NCBI RefSeq assembly: GCF_001949145.1 | Contig: NW_019091416.1 | Location: 314,511-374,510, forward strand | Origin: Acanthaster planci | Taxonomy: Eukaryota; Echinodermata; Asteroidea; Valvatida; Acanthasteridae | Length of the DNA: 60,000 nucleotides | Direction of reading: 5' to 3' | Shown: positions 11,916 to 23,264 of the stretch, in pieces | How the letters are laid out: each line of letters starts with the position of its first letter | How positions within the stretch are numbered: position 1 is the first letter of the stretch | The notes under the pieces: model-generated | The model's input: only the letters and a program-made list of their open reading frames with translations | Database searches by the model: none | What the model was told of the DNA's origin: nothing | Made by a program: the position numbers and the translations under genes

Positions 11916-14900
11916 CAGAGACATTACTGAGCAAACATGAAAGTAAAATGTAAAATGAAACTCTCAAAATAGTAATGGGAACCAAATATACGAAGGCAAC
12001 ATCCGTGGACACAATATTTTTGAAAGAAAGACAAAATATAGTGGGAAGCACAGGAAACATTCTCAGCGATAAAATGGTGCAGCTTCCATCTTTCACTGGC
12101 CCCAAAATGACCTCGTGAAAATAATCCCTTGCCTTATAAAATACAAGGATTCTTGTTGAATCTGATACCAGTGTACTATTCAATGGCCGATCTAACAGTG
12201 GGCTCAAGTACCGTGGTTACCATTTTTAGTAGTTACAAATGTCATTTTTCATCTTTCTATGGAGTTACTGAACCAGTGACCATAGCAGTGGCTGGGGCCA
12301 ATTTTATAGCAGTGCTTAAGCGAAAAATTTGTTTAAGCGTGAAAAAACCTTGCTTGAAAAATCAGGTTACCAGGCAAAACTTCTTGCGATGTATTTTGTT
12401 TTGGAATGGTATTTACCATTTTGGTTGGCATGACCACAATCACAGAGTTCGAGCTGGCAACCTTTGTTTATTAAGCAAGGTTTTTCCATGCTTAGGCAAA
12501 TCCTGTGCTTAAGCGGCTCTATGAAATTGGCGCCAACTGATCCTAATTGTTTGCCGAAAACACAGTTATTGAAATCCGTGCTATTTTTACCAGGGGAACA
12601 ACCAGGGTTCATTCATGCCATCCTCCCCCCCAAAAAAACCTGCCATTGTATGCAAATAAAGCTATTTTGCTGACACGGCGAGAAATATTTTCCCTGATTT
12701 CCTCTATTTTATTTTTGATAGGTTTTGGAACATGTGGTTTTATGTATACGTGGTGCCCTGTCAACGTCCTTCATAACACGAAAGGTAACCCGGACAACAG
12801 CAACTTTATTGTCAACAGCATTTGAATATAAATGTTTGCAAGCTACAAACTACAAAAAAAAGAAAACAAAAAAGATGCTAAATTTTTAGCCTGCCAGTGA
12901 ACTACACCACATACATGTACAAAATGTGGTTGGAATATGTTACTATGGAAACTGCTTCAGCCAATAATCTCTGAAACTGTGTTCTTGGCAAAGAAACAGG
13001 TATGGATAGAGTGTCATAGAGTATCATAGAGTATCAAATGTCCGGATAAATCCTGCCCAACCTGTCAGTAAAAACCCCCAACATTTCCAAGTCAATGAAA
13101 GTAAACAAGAAAACTCCTACAGTGGGTGTTTTTCCCCATAAACTTCACTCAATACTGCTGTCAGAAGGACTCCTATATGGTACATGTCTTTTTCAAGTCT
13201 TTGAAAACTTACATGTACATGTAGAAACAGATTTCTTTTCATATTTGCCTGTATTTCACTGAAAAACTTCACATTCAAACTCTTCTGACAAGAGAACCAA
13301 GAAAATTTAAATGATTACTTCCAACATTTATTCATTTTCTTAAGTACACGTAGGCCTACATATACTACATATTGCAAATCTTTACTCTCACAATTTGTGT
13401 CAACTTCAACCAACAGAGGGCTCACTTCTAATTCTGCAGAGCTAGTGGTAAGGTACCATGGGTGCAGACTACTAATTCAAATGAGAATTTCTGGCCAGCT
13501 CATTAGCATTAAAAGTGCCCCCGCAGTATCTTTTGAAAAAGGAGATTGCTTGGCCCCCAAAATGGTGAGATTGTGTAAATCACTGCCAGGATGAACTCCC
13601 TGGGTCTTTGAGCTTTCATATGAGAGCAGAATGGCTCAAAACTGCGGTTGAAAAATGGTCCTAAGTGCCCGAGAAAGTTGAGGGTTGCCACTTGAAAAAT
13701 GGCTGCAATCGGACTTCAGAAAAAGCACTTTTCAGGGGGGGGTTGTTTTGTGGGAATAATTAAAAATGTAATTGGTTTACCCAAAAAAATTGAAAAGAAA
13801 TTGAAAGATTAGGGACCAGACAATAATTTCATTTGTGTTTCTGAAATCTTTGGGATATTGGTACATGTATGCATATTATTTGGCCCTGAACAGTGCTGAT
13901 TTTACACTGTTTCAAAGGGGCTTGAATTAGTGGACTGTATCCATATGGTATCCTCCCTGACATTTCTCCATGCACAGGAACCAACTGAAATATTGTTGTT
14001 CTTTTAACCCTTTAAGTCCCACGCAATGCAACAGTAGCTAGAAACCATCTTCCTCAATCTTACAAAATGCTGAATGACCTCTGTAGGGAAATTGAAGAAA
14101 TGGGGGAGGGGTTAGAGATCTGTAGGACATGTTCACAACTGAAAAAAAATTACCAATTTAAGGCTTAACAATTAGTGGACATGCACAAAATCACCATATA
14201 ACTGTACTGTAAAGTCCACGTTAATGGAATGATTTGTAAAACCAAACAGCAAAGTGATCTCATTTTTAAACTTTGAGAGAAAGCAAGATTGTCAGAAGAG
14301 TTACATACGAGACACCTTACAACAATACACTGTTCTCAATGGAAACAAAGGGCACAAAGGAACCAGTCCATTCCAGAGATGATGGTCACTAAGCAAAAGC
14401 TTGCCTCGAATCACAAGGTATAGCAACAGCGTCTTTAGTCTGGGAAACCATCCTCTGTACAAGTTTGCAAGGCATGATCAAAGACAAGTATCCATCTAAA
14501 GTCACTGAATATCTACTTTTTCTCATGTGCAATAATTAATGTGCCTGATGATTGTTTAGTCATTCCCCATAGCCAAATTGCTCTAGACCAGCGATGGAGG
14601 GTCACCAGGGCATAACTTTATCTTGCTACTAAGGATTTCAGAGTGAATCTGCCACCTCGTGATACGACTGTTGAGGTGTGTTGGGTTTATCACTGAGCAG
14701 TCTAATGTCGGGTCAGTGCGTTGATGCTCAACCAACCACCAGCCCCCTTCAAGAGTGCAAGCACAATGACCACCTTCAAGAGAGGTTGAGAACTCGATGA
14801 GAAATCCCACAGTTAAGAGGACAATTGACAAATGAGGGCTTCCACTGACGATAAAGTCGGCAAGACAGATGGTTTTCACCTCCCCATCACCATGGAAATG

Positions 14901-16024
14901 CCACACTCCACTGCTGATATTTACCAATTTTCACAGTAGATTAAAGTTTCTAATCAAGATGAGTGGTGCGAACAGGCAGGCAAGGAACTTGAAGGAAGAC
15001 AACCAAAGCCAATGGAGGAGCATATTGCTCTGGTCTTGGCGCTATAAATGTATTTTTAGAACACAGAAAACAGCAATCATGGACATCATGAATATCCTCC
15101 CAGCCAGTACAAAGAGAATGGGAAGAAGTGTTTCAAAAAATCCTGACCGTTACAAAGTCTTAATCGTGCTCAAAAATTTGAATTTTGAAACAAATACAAT
15201 TGAATACAAGCACACTTATAAAAATTCTCCCGAAGTGCCATCGAATCCACGGTTTCAAAACAATGTAGTGCATTATCTACATGAACATCTCGATCTGAAG
15301 CCAGTATCTAACTTTACGCTAAGGTAGCAGACAAGACCCTTGTGACTTGAACATTTGACCAAAATACAATGCAAAACAGTTACTTTTAAGGAGAAACAAG
15401 GTACATGTAAGTCATCTTTTTTATTTTAACCACTACAATGACAGCATTTGGCACATTGGCAGTCTCAGTTGCTTTTGTGTGTGAATAGCAGTTTACATAT
15501 CCATTAGTTATGTTTTCTCTCTCAAGAGGCAGGGTCTACTCAAACCATACCTAAATCTACAAAACAGTCAAAATTTCTTATTCTTAAGGCAGGCATTTTT
15601 CACAAGTACGTTCTTAAATCTGCAAAATGTTTAACCAAGGTCAACAGTTTTATACATGTGAATAATCCAAGCGGTGTCACATACATTGAGCAAAAATATT
15701 GGCTATAATTTTGTGTGACCACTTTCCTTTGCACATTTTCTGCGACTTTTCTTTCTGCACAGCTCATGCTCAGTCTTTTTCTTTCAACCATCACACTGTA
15801 ACAAGTGCTAGCGAATATCCAGTGAGGCTTGAAGTCCAAATTAAAGCTAGCGAGGAACTAGCAGCCAGTATCCATGGTAACTGAAAAAGTCATCAATATT
15901 TGGTTGAAGACCAGTGCGAACAACACAATAAATACACCTGGCAACACACTACACCCAGTCTATGCTGTTTTTGTCGAGCTTGGTAGGAATACCCCTCTTC
16001 CCCGACTGACCAAAACTGAAAACC
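11916..16024. other. intergenic region upstream of FREP-A
   Basis: No supported gene. It contains a MITE copy at 12292-12536. An unrecognised minus frame (14583-14927) and an A-rich plus frame (14869-15327) lack splice borders and motifs and were not accepted. No TATA box could be assigned to FREP-A upstream of 16025, although its promoter should lie here. Confidence 0.45.
12292..12536. repeat. MITE family B, copy 1
   Basis: The ends are imperfect inverted repeats beginning CTGGGGCCAATTTTATAG on the left and, reverse-complemented, TTGGCGCCAATTTCATAG on the right. GCTTAAGC motifs lie inside both arms. A second copy with the same ends and internal sequence lies at 56509-56728, which shows a dispersed family. 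There is no coding capacity. No clear target duplication is visible. Confidence 0.75.
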
Positions 16025-16348
16025 ATGATGACCCGGGAGCAGTATCTACTCTTGTTGATAAACTCTTACCTGGTGACCTTGGCCGCAGGGAGTCCCTGTT
16101 CCCTCGGACAGGTGGTAGATCCCGAGATGGGGGGCAAGCTGCATTGGAAGTTGGCCACTCGTGACCCTTGCACCTGCAGTCAGATTCAACTGGGAGGACT
16201 CAACACTCAGATCGTGTGGAGCCAGGCACTGCAGCCAGCAGTTTCTTTCACTGACCAGGAGCCTCCCGTGCACTCCAGTGATGCCGAAGATGTAGGCGTG
16301 TCCTTTGGCTGTGATGAAAAAAATAAATTACAAGTAATAACCTATCAG
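16025..16348 (+). CDS. FREP-A exon 1: signal peptide and cysteine module
   Basis: The exon encodes 108 residues. The signal peptide is followed by C-x2-G-Q, 11 residues, W-x6-P-C-x-C-S-Q, then GG-L-N and a last Cys 35 residues later. The same order and spacing occur in FREP-B, which argues that this is real coding sequence even though the frame runs on past the donor. The end is set by CAG|GTTAGT at 16346-16351. Confidence 0.7.
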
Positions 16349-19281
16349 GTTAGTTCTAGTAAGTTGTTTTCATAGCCACACAGGTTAAAATTGGAAACAT
16401 TCATTTACTTTACATACACTGCATGTAGTGTAGATGTTTCTTTTGTGAAAATTACTTACATTTATGAACACCCTTTGAATCAAAATTGTTCATAAAATTT
16501 CCTTGAGTGTTCCTGTTTATTTTTTTTTTTGGTGGCTGTCTACTATATAGCCCAACCTTCACAAAAAATATTTTCCAGAGCTGTATTAACATGGACTCTA
16601 TCAAATTTGAAACTTCATACATCTTTTATCATGTTCATATTCCACTTTAGTCTGAGCACCGTGAGTAGAATTCCACAGATTGCCTCTTTTAAACTTCTGG
16701 TCATGAATATCAAACCAAATGTTCAGAGGTGCTTTGCAGAGCCCTGTTACCCAAACTAACTCCATTATCGCTTCGTTGTGAAAAGCTTTGTAATCTTCTA
16801 TTGTTTGTCAAACTGCTGTTACCAGTATTTCGCTTTCAGCACCACATACCTGTGCCTTACAGAGTGCATGTAATTTCAATTTGTGCATTTGTAAATATGG
16901 TATTGTTGCCTTACTTTATTTTATCATTTTGTTTCTTTAATCTTCGGAATGCATTTGATCGTCAATTAAACACCACTGCTCTAAAAGGGACTCACATAAA
17001 TGTATAACCAGCCTTGCATTTTGTGGGGAGGTCCCTCCCATCTTTAGCTTGTCAGTTTCCAGCTTTGGCCGTAGCACTGGTCTATTTATATCTCTGACTA
17101 TTGTTATATAGACTGTGCGACTAATGCACATATGTAACTTCTTCAAAATCTTAAAGGGTCCATGCAATGCAATTATTTTTATTATTATTATGGTGTTTTT
17201 AGTAAATCATCATAGCAGCCAAAAAGGCTGAATTGCATATGATTTCCACAAGATACATTGCAAAACAAGCAAAAAATTTTAATTAGTATTAAGTAAATAA
17301 ACCAAATATAATTACAAAAATATACATGTATACTGTACAAACAAGAAAGCCAACACGTATTTAAAACCATGAAACAAGTGCACGCTGCCCCCCAATAATG
17401 ATTTTCACAAAATACATTATGAGAAAGCAAAAACATGAATTAATATAAAGTAAATAATCTGGATATAATTACAAAGACATATGATATTCAAGAAAACACT
17501 TTTAAAACGATGAGCCAACAAGTGCACCCCCTCCCCCTGCAAGTGATTTTCACAAAATACATTACAAAACAGGCAAAAGTAAAAATAATACAAAATAAAT
17601 AAACCAATTATATAATTAAATATTTTAATAATTATATATTTAAACGTATATATATTATATAATTATATATATTCATATATATTATTTTACTACAATGGCA
17701 CCTTTCCATATGTACAACGTCCCTTTTGGGGGTGTGTTGCAAACACAACGTGTTCAATGCATTTCATTTTAACAGAAACACGAATCAACACCACGTGTGA
17801 GATGAGTTTGGGTGTCAAACTTGCCGGGAGTGATTTTGACAAATATATGTAGTACTTGGTGCAAGTGTTGACGTGCATATGGAAAGGTGCCTTAACCCTT
17901 GAGAGAATACACCTTTGTCTGTCAAGCTTTTGGTGCCTTTTTGATTTTTATATTAATGCAAATTTCCATAATTTCAAGCAAAAAACTGTAATGTCATCTC
18001 AGGATAAAAACATAAATGTAGCATTGATTCGCACATAAAATTCTGACGGAAATTGTGGTACACATATTTTACTGGTCCAAATTTCCTTTTCTTTGATGGT
18101 TCATTGTAACTCTGAAAGCAATGTTTATAAATACCGGTAAGTCAACAAACAACATTTTGCCTGGAATATTTTCAATGAGCAAATTTTGGGCTCACATTTG
18201 ATCAGAAAAAATTGTCTTCCCTCAATGACATCATGGCAACCCTTAGTTTCAAGAAAAGCTCGAGCAATTCTGTAAGCTTAAAAACGTGTACTTTTCAGTA
18301 CAGCTAACCCCAAAAGATGGCAAATAGTTTCATATGATTAAGTCTAGTATAAAAGTGCTTAAAAGAGTATTGGGGAAAATTTCATGACATGAACCCTTTG
18401 TATGGATAAATACATGTACAGAACCTTTGTAGACAATTGCAGACTGCTTACGTATCTCCAGTATTCCCTATGGACAAAAATAAGCTTTCTGCATATACAT
18501 GTACATCAATCCCCACTGACTGAATTAAAGATGGTTACTTTTCTACAATTTGCAGGTAAGTGAGGCAGATCCTGTACTGACTTACGAACTGCCCTCCTTG
18601 CTAAACTGCCAACTCCTGATGGAAGAGGGCTACAGCATCACTGGTGTCTACCGAACAGTGGTACCCAGCTTCGTCGACGACCAACCCGTAGAGTTGTACT
18701 GCGACATGGCGACCGAGCCCGGAGGCTGGACGGTTGTCTTCCGCCTCCAGGACAACTCGGTCAACTTCACCAGACCGCTGGAGGACTACAATGAGGGTTT
18801 TGGGGATCTGACCGGTGAGTTCTGGCTGGGGAACGAGAGGATGAGCCGGCTGATTCATGGGGTCGAAGACAGTGTGGTGAACTTCCAATGGGAAATCCAA
18901 GTTGACTTGTGGGGCTCTCCGTACGGATTGGAAGAGTCCTTGTGTGCACAGCCTACTCTCCACTATTTTGCCAGATACAGCTCCGTGTCCATACAAAGCC
19001 AGGAATACACACTAGTCGTCAGTAATTACACGGGGACTAGTACTGCTGGCGACTTTCTCAGTTCATTCAACGGTGGGGCTTTCAGGGTATTAGAAGGGGG
19101 AGCTGGCTGGTGGTACAAGGAGAATAAACCTGTCTATCTGCTGACTGCAAATGAATGCTACAATGGGGAGCGTTGCTATATGAAAAATGCTTGGGAATCA
19201 ACAGTACTGCAGCGTATTGCTCGCTTTCCCTGCCTCTGCAAGAGTGAAATGAAAATTCGCCCTATCAATACCCACATTTAA
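16025..19281 (+). CDS. FREP-A: secreted fibrinogen-related protein, two exons
   Basis: Predicted join of 16025-16348 and 18556-19281, 349 residues. The start is the first of two adjacent ATGs. Residues 8-22 are a hydrophobic signal peptide. Residues 25-96 form a cysteine module (C25, W41, C49, C51, C96) that is also present in FREP-B. From about residue 120 a fibrinogen C-terminal domain follows: LNC, SGVY-like TGVYRT, YCDM, GGWTVVFR, YNEGFG, GEFWLGN, then a diverged C-terminal part ending MKIRP. FReD proteins of this kind are secreted lectins that bind sugars or acetylated groups, often in immune recognition. The usual D-x-D-N-D calcium loop and the CAxxxxGGWWYxxC..NLNG signature are largely missing; only GGAGWWY remains. 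The ligand is therefore unknown. Both exons are in phase 0 at the junction. The intron donor CAG|GTTAGT is likely, but CAA|GTAATA 15 bases earlier is possible. Confidence 0.8.
17241..17620. repeat. tandem repeat, about 2.4 units of 145-159 bp
   Basis: Units start at 17241, 17400 and 17545 with GATTTYCACAARATACATT, followed by AAGCAAAAA-like, AAGTAAATAA and ATATAATTACAAA segments and ending in a GTGCACSC-type, C-rich stretch. The third unit breaks off in AT-rich sequence. The array lies in the FREP-A intron. Confidence 0.7.
17608..17690. repeat. AT-rich palindromic low-complexity tract
   Basis: The tract is almost pure A/T with repeated TATATAATTATATA palindromes. It sits between the tandem array and a fold-back element in the FREP-A intron and is a likely site of slippage or cruciform formation. 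Confidence 0.8.
17697..17891. repeat. short fold-back element
   Basis: The left end GGCACCTTTCCATATG recurs as its exact inverse at the right end (CATATGGAAAGGTGCC), and partial pairing continues inward through ACGTC. It is 195 bp without coding capacity, in the FREP-A intron. No target duplication is obvious. Confidence 0.65.
18541..18561 (+). promoter_or_regulatory. acceptor fused to a perfect donor motif
   Basis: The FREP-A exon 2 acceptor (TTCTACAATTTGCAG, ending at 18555) is directly followed by GTAAGT, so CAG|GTAAGT is at once a 3' splice site and a consensus 5' splice site. This is the layout of recursive splice sites. The FReD reading frame requires GTAAGT to be kept as codons for Val-Ser in the protein-coding mRNA. 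Confidence 0.55.
18556..19281 (+). CDS. FREP-A exon 2: FReD domain and stop
   Basis: The exon encodes 241 residues and ends with TAA. It starts at the acceptor TTTGCAG and keeps phase 0 with exon 1; no ATG lies near its start, so an upstream exon is required. The fibrinogen domain occupies almost all of it. Cysteines follow LN, Y (YCDM), SL, E (ECYNGERC) and P (PCLC); the last four replace the usual disulphide pair around the calcium loop. Confidence 0.85.
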   Translation, partial: VSEADPVLTYELPSLLNCQLLMEEGYSITGVYRTVVPSFVDDQPVELYCDMATEPGGWTVVFRLQDNSVNFTRPLEDYNEGFGDLTGEFWLGNERMSRLIHGVEDSVVNFQWEIQVDLWGSPYGLEESLCAQPTLHYFARYSSVSIQSQEYTLVVSNYTGTSTAGDFLSSFNGGAFRVLEGGAGWWYKENKPVYLLTANECYNGERCYMKNAWESTVLQRIARFPCLCKSEMKIRPINTHI

Positions 19282-20535
19282 AAAAGTGCACAAATCGCGA
19301 AATGCCGCCAACGTTGTTAGACACAGCACATCTCATGCGCTCTTTCGAAATGCTGTTGTGGAGTTGCATACTGGTGGATATCGTTTAATTCACAAAACAA
19401 CCTCAAAACAAGGGCACAAACTGTTAACAAGTTCAACCCGGTATCATCAAATTTGAATCAGACGTACTTATGTTTTGTGGGGGGAGGTCCTTATTCCTTG
19501 TGGGGCCAAAAATGGTGAACCTTTTTTTCATGTAAGGGAAATACAATATAGACCAAAAAATCAACTCTCTCTTGATACTTTTTTTTTAATGGCACGGGGG
19601 GGGACTTATTTTGGGGGCTGTGGCCTCTGTTGGCAACACTCAACAAAAGAACAATACCCTTAGCAACTAAAGTACTACACCATGGCAACCAAAGTGCTGC
19701 ATGTGTTTGACCACAGGCATTGTGTGCAAATGCATACTGGTGTCCACGTTGCACATAATCTGAAGTGTTCGTGTAGCACAGCTGGGTTCAGGCATTTCAT
19801 GAAGACGCAGTTTGGAAATGTGCCAGTACATTTTCAACAAATTTCTAATTCAAAGACATGTAAATGTATGTACCTTTAACACATGTATGCATTTAGATCA
19901 AATTAATCAGTTATTTCTTAAATTGAGCAGAATCTGTTCGAGAGGCATTATAAAGCAAATACTGCCCTCTAGTGGTGAAGTAAAACTAGCCTCCTGAGGT
20001 GATTCCCCAGAAGTAAATTTAGGCCCACAGGCTGGGAGGTTCAGGGGGTTTGAAACCCCTCCCCCTTGCTTCTGAGTTCTCTCGTTTGGTTTTTTTGGGG
20101 GTTCTTTATTTATTTTCAATATTATAATGTTCATACCATTTGATGCTGTGTTCCAAGGTACATTATGGTAGGCCTTTGTATACAAATGTGTTCACAGTGA
20201 CAAAAGTTCCATTTTTGGGTTTGACGAACCCTGGAAGTCTCTGGTCAGGCAAAGGGCCTGGAATGTTTACTACACTATTTGAAGCAGTCAGTATTTTATA
20301 CCAGCTATATGCCCCAAGCTTTGTGGTTCAAGTCTAGGCTCAACTGAGCAAACTTTTGAATTTTTTTTCCAACAAGCTATACAGGAGGAAAGCACAGAGC
20401 ATGCAGAGCTTAAAAAATTACATGTATACGTTGTACGTATGTTGCTTAACTGGTACCTTTTCTCCGTACATTCTGTATGTAAGCACAAATTGTTGTTGCA
20501 CATGGCGCACATCTTAAAATTGATTGATCTTGAAA

Positions 20536-20541
20536 AATAAA
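20536..20541 (+). terminator. possible FREP-A polyadenylation signal
   Basis: This is the first clear AATAAA downstream of the FREP-A stop, about 1.25 kb away. Position and orientation fit, but in AT-rich DNA the hexamer can occur by chance. Confidence 0.25.
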
Positions 20542-22714
20542 AGTAATTTATTCAAGATGTTCACTGTAATTCAGTTTATGGCTCATTAGTATGGATTTTC
20601 CAAGAATTGTTGAAATTGTATTTTGTAGCTAAATGTATTTTGCCCACTGCCCAGCATGGGGAAGGAGAATGTAAACCAATGAAATTCACTTTAAATTTCA
20701 TTATTTATTCGCGTAAATACACGGATCGAGTTTGCGCAGCCAGTTCTTGACACGGGTTTCTTATTCGAACGCTCGAATGACGGGAACGCGACTCAAGAGC
20801 ACTGTTCTCGGAACAGTGATTCACACACCACCTCCTCAATCGTCAGGCTTTTGCACGAACACACGGAAAAACTCATGAGATTTTTATTTTTGAACAACTG
20901 CAAAAAGTAGAGAGAGGGCTTATATTATAAAGCCAGAGACAATGGGAAGTTCTGTAAAATTAACATAAATTCTTTTCCTTAACACGGAAATGAATGTTCC
21001 TGTTTAAATAGAAAAGAATTCAGCCCAGTCATCCAAGCATTAACTCTTGAATAACGTACATGGATGCCATGTTGCTTACCACCAGTTGTTTGTTCTTGGC
21101 ATTTTAGCAGTCGACCCTCGAATAACAAATCGAGCTGTTCGTGAACATACAAGAACAAGCCACCGGAACTCAGCCACAAGTGTGCATTGTACAACTTTAG
21201 GAATAGTTCCACATGCGTGGTGATGATTTGACAGTATCTTATCATTAAATGTATATTTAAACCAAAGTCAAAACTTACGTAAATTTTTAAAAGTTAGAAA
21301 TAGGGAACACATGTTGACCGTGATTTTGAGAGTAAAGCTTTCTTTTAGTGTCCAATTTCTCAGGCTCAGAGCACACCTGAAGACATCACAATCACCTGCG
21401 TGAAAGGGCGTGCTAACCTGTTAAACTTATGGAAGCTTTCATCTGTTGAGAAATGTAGAGTTGAGAGGAAGTTAGACTTTTGAGGTTTGGTTACTTGCAA
21501 GTGTTTGTCTCCTGTGTGTATTACATCTGGATGCCTTTAACTAGGCACAGTCTTACAATCAGTCTAAAGATGTTGAAGATACTGAGAGCTTAATGGCACA
21601 GGCAGAAAACCAATAGGGGTCCTATAGATTAAATTTTTAAAAGATATTAACAGAAATGCAAAATTACATACCAAGGTCAGACAAAACGAGGACAGTTTTG
21701 CTTAATCAAAAACAAAATGTTTGAAACAGGGAATATTCACGTACTGCGCTTTGAAACGACAGCTATCTCATCACAGTAATTCCCCTTTGCATCTCTCCTG
21801 CTCCAACCACACCTGATAATATACTGTAAGGAGACTATTACAGTCCTTACTGATCAATAATGCAAGGACTCACCTGCACAAACAACATGGGGATTGGAAA
21901 CATTTGAAATAGCACATGTAGTTTTAGGTATGAATTTTGTCTTTTGTGAGGAAGTGTGTGGATGTGGGTATAATATTTCTTCTGTCTCTCTTTTTTTTTT
22001 TTACAATTTTAAATGGACTGTACATAAGTGATGATTCAAATTCTACTTGGGATAAGAAAGATATGAGACCGTACTGTTTGTGATGGAATAAAGTTTGTTT
22101 GGAATTGCATTTCATTGTATTGTACAATGAATGACGTAGCAATGTTTTGACTTTAGGTCACCGCTTAAAAAGTTCTGTTTCCCATCATGCCATCTGCAGA
22201 CAAGGTACATGTAGGTAGGAAGAAAAAGAATTTACTGACTAAAAAGTACTGATAAAATGATTTCAAGACCAAAACAACTACAAGACTGAAAAAAATGAAC
22301 ACCACAAGTCTAAAACTTTAAAAGGACTACAACCGACACAGTGTGTCAAAATAGATCTAATGAGGAGACTGTGGCTTCAATCACTGACTCTTTAGAAGCA
22401 GACAGAAACCGGACTCAAGCAGAAAAGCACACTCCAGTGAGGAGGAACAACATTAACAGTATTTGTCTCTGCTGGTCTGCTCTTCAAACTGAATGTGGTC
22501 AGAGCATGGGGTCAAGTTATCTGGGTTGGAGCAAGGTCCAAAGTGAATAAACAGGGGGATACACTCACAACAAAATACAGGGAACACTAAACTAAAAGTG
22601 TGTATTTTTATAGGGGAACTACTCTTATAAAAAGACGCTTACAAAAGCTCTAACAAGTTTCGAGCTCTGCCACATTTGTATGGGGATACCACGGCTACTC
22701 GACGTAGACAGTAG

Positions 22715-22878
22715 GCAAAGTTGAACCTGGCTCAACTTTGGCGATCGTTTGCGGGCTGTGTTTGTCTGCGTTGTCGGCGACACCTCTGATGTTTCCATAC
22801 ATCTGCATTGGAATTCGCATCTTGACAGGGTTGCTCTCTGCGTTTCTTACGTCGACGTGGAAACCAGGCTTAACTTTG
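22715..22878. repeat. inverted-repeat element upstream of FREP-B
   Basis: The left end GCAAAGTTGAACCTGG matches the reverse complement of the right end (CCAGGCTTAACTTTGC) with two mismatches. It is 164 bp, CpG-rich, and unlike the surrounding AT-rich DNA. A second short hairpin (AAAGTTGA / TCAACTTT) lies in the left arm. It probably represents a non-autonomous DNA transposon. Confidence 0.5.
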
Positions 22879-23040
22879 CAACACCAATCAGCATTGTCTT
22901 CACTTTGAGAATTTTACCTTGAAAACTGCCCGGAGTGCCAATGAAATATGACCGGCCCTGGAAATGGCAATTACTGATAGTTCTGTCAAGCAATTTGTTC
23001 ACGTTCTGATTGCTCATTAATTTTCTGAAGCCACAAAGTG

Positions 23041-23049
23041 TATTTAAGG
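23041..23049 (+). promoter_or_regulatory. possible TATA-like box of FREP-B
   Basis: TATTTAAGG lies 68 bp before the duplicated 5' block and 200 bp before the main ATG. Spacing would place transcription start near 23070, so that both copies of the 78-bp duplication would be in the 5' part of the mRNA. This is inference from spacing only. Confidence 0.25.
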
Positions 23050-23108
23050 TTTTGTTTGCCAAGGTTAGTTCCATTCCCATGCAACCGTTCATCAGAGTTC
23101 ACTTCGTA

Positions 23109-23264
23109 CTGCAGAATTCTCAATACTGAGGAACTGTACTTGAGTACCATATCAGAAAAGTGATGGCAAGGTGTAGTCTATTTCACCTGCAGAATTCTCA
23201 ATACTGAGGAACTGTACTTGAGTACCATATCTGAAAAGTGATGGCAAGTCGTGGTCTATTTCAC
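23109..23264 (+). repeat. 78-bp tandem duplication over the FREP-B start
   Basis: Two head-to-tail units, 23109-23186 and 23187-23264, are nearly identical, with only a few substitutions. Each contains the 5' leader, an ATGGCAAG start and the codons up to LFHL. The second unit provides the real start of FREP-B; the first has become an upstream copy. The similarity points to a recent event. Confidence 0.95.
23163..23207 (+). other. upstream ORF created by the duplication (14 codons)
   Basis: The ATG of the first repeat unit opens a 14-residue frame, MARCSLFHLQNSQY, that stops at TGA inside the second unit, 33 bases before the FREP-B ATG. If it is in the mRNA it should reduce or regulate initiation at the main start. 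It has the same ATGGCA context as the main ATG. Confidence 0.6.

Larger units (their letters stand above)
19282..23040. other. FREP-A 3' UTR and intergenic DNA
   Basis: No further gene is supported. Frames at 19491-19754, 20979-21245 and 22341-22550 lack recognisable motifs and splice sites. The part from about 20700 to 20860 is unusually CpG-containing for the neighbourhood, without any open frame. A repeat lies at 22715-22878. Confidence 0.4.

Noticed and set aside
11244-12207. Long minus-strand frames across 11244-12207
   Set aside because: They consist mostly of undetermined bases in the 530-N gap; the real flanking codons show no motif.
14583-15327. Unrecognised minus (114 codons) and plus (152 codons) frames
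   Set aside because: They overlap each other at one end, have no recognisable domains and no consensus splice sites; neither could be linked to FREP-A.
18601-18996. 131-codon minus frame opposite FREP-A
   Set aside because: Shadow of the FReD coding exon; no motif of its own.
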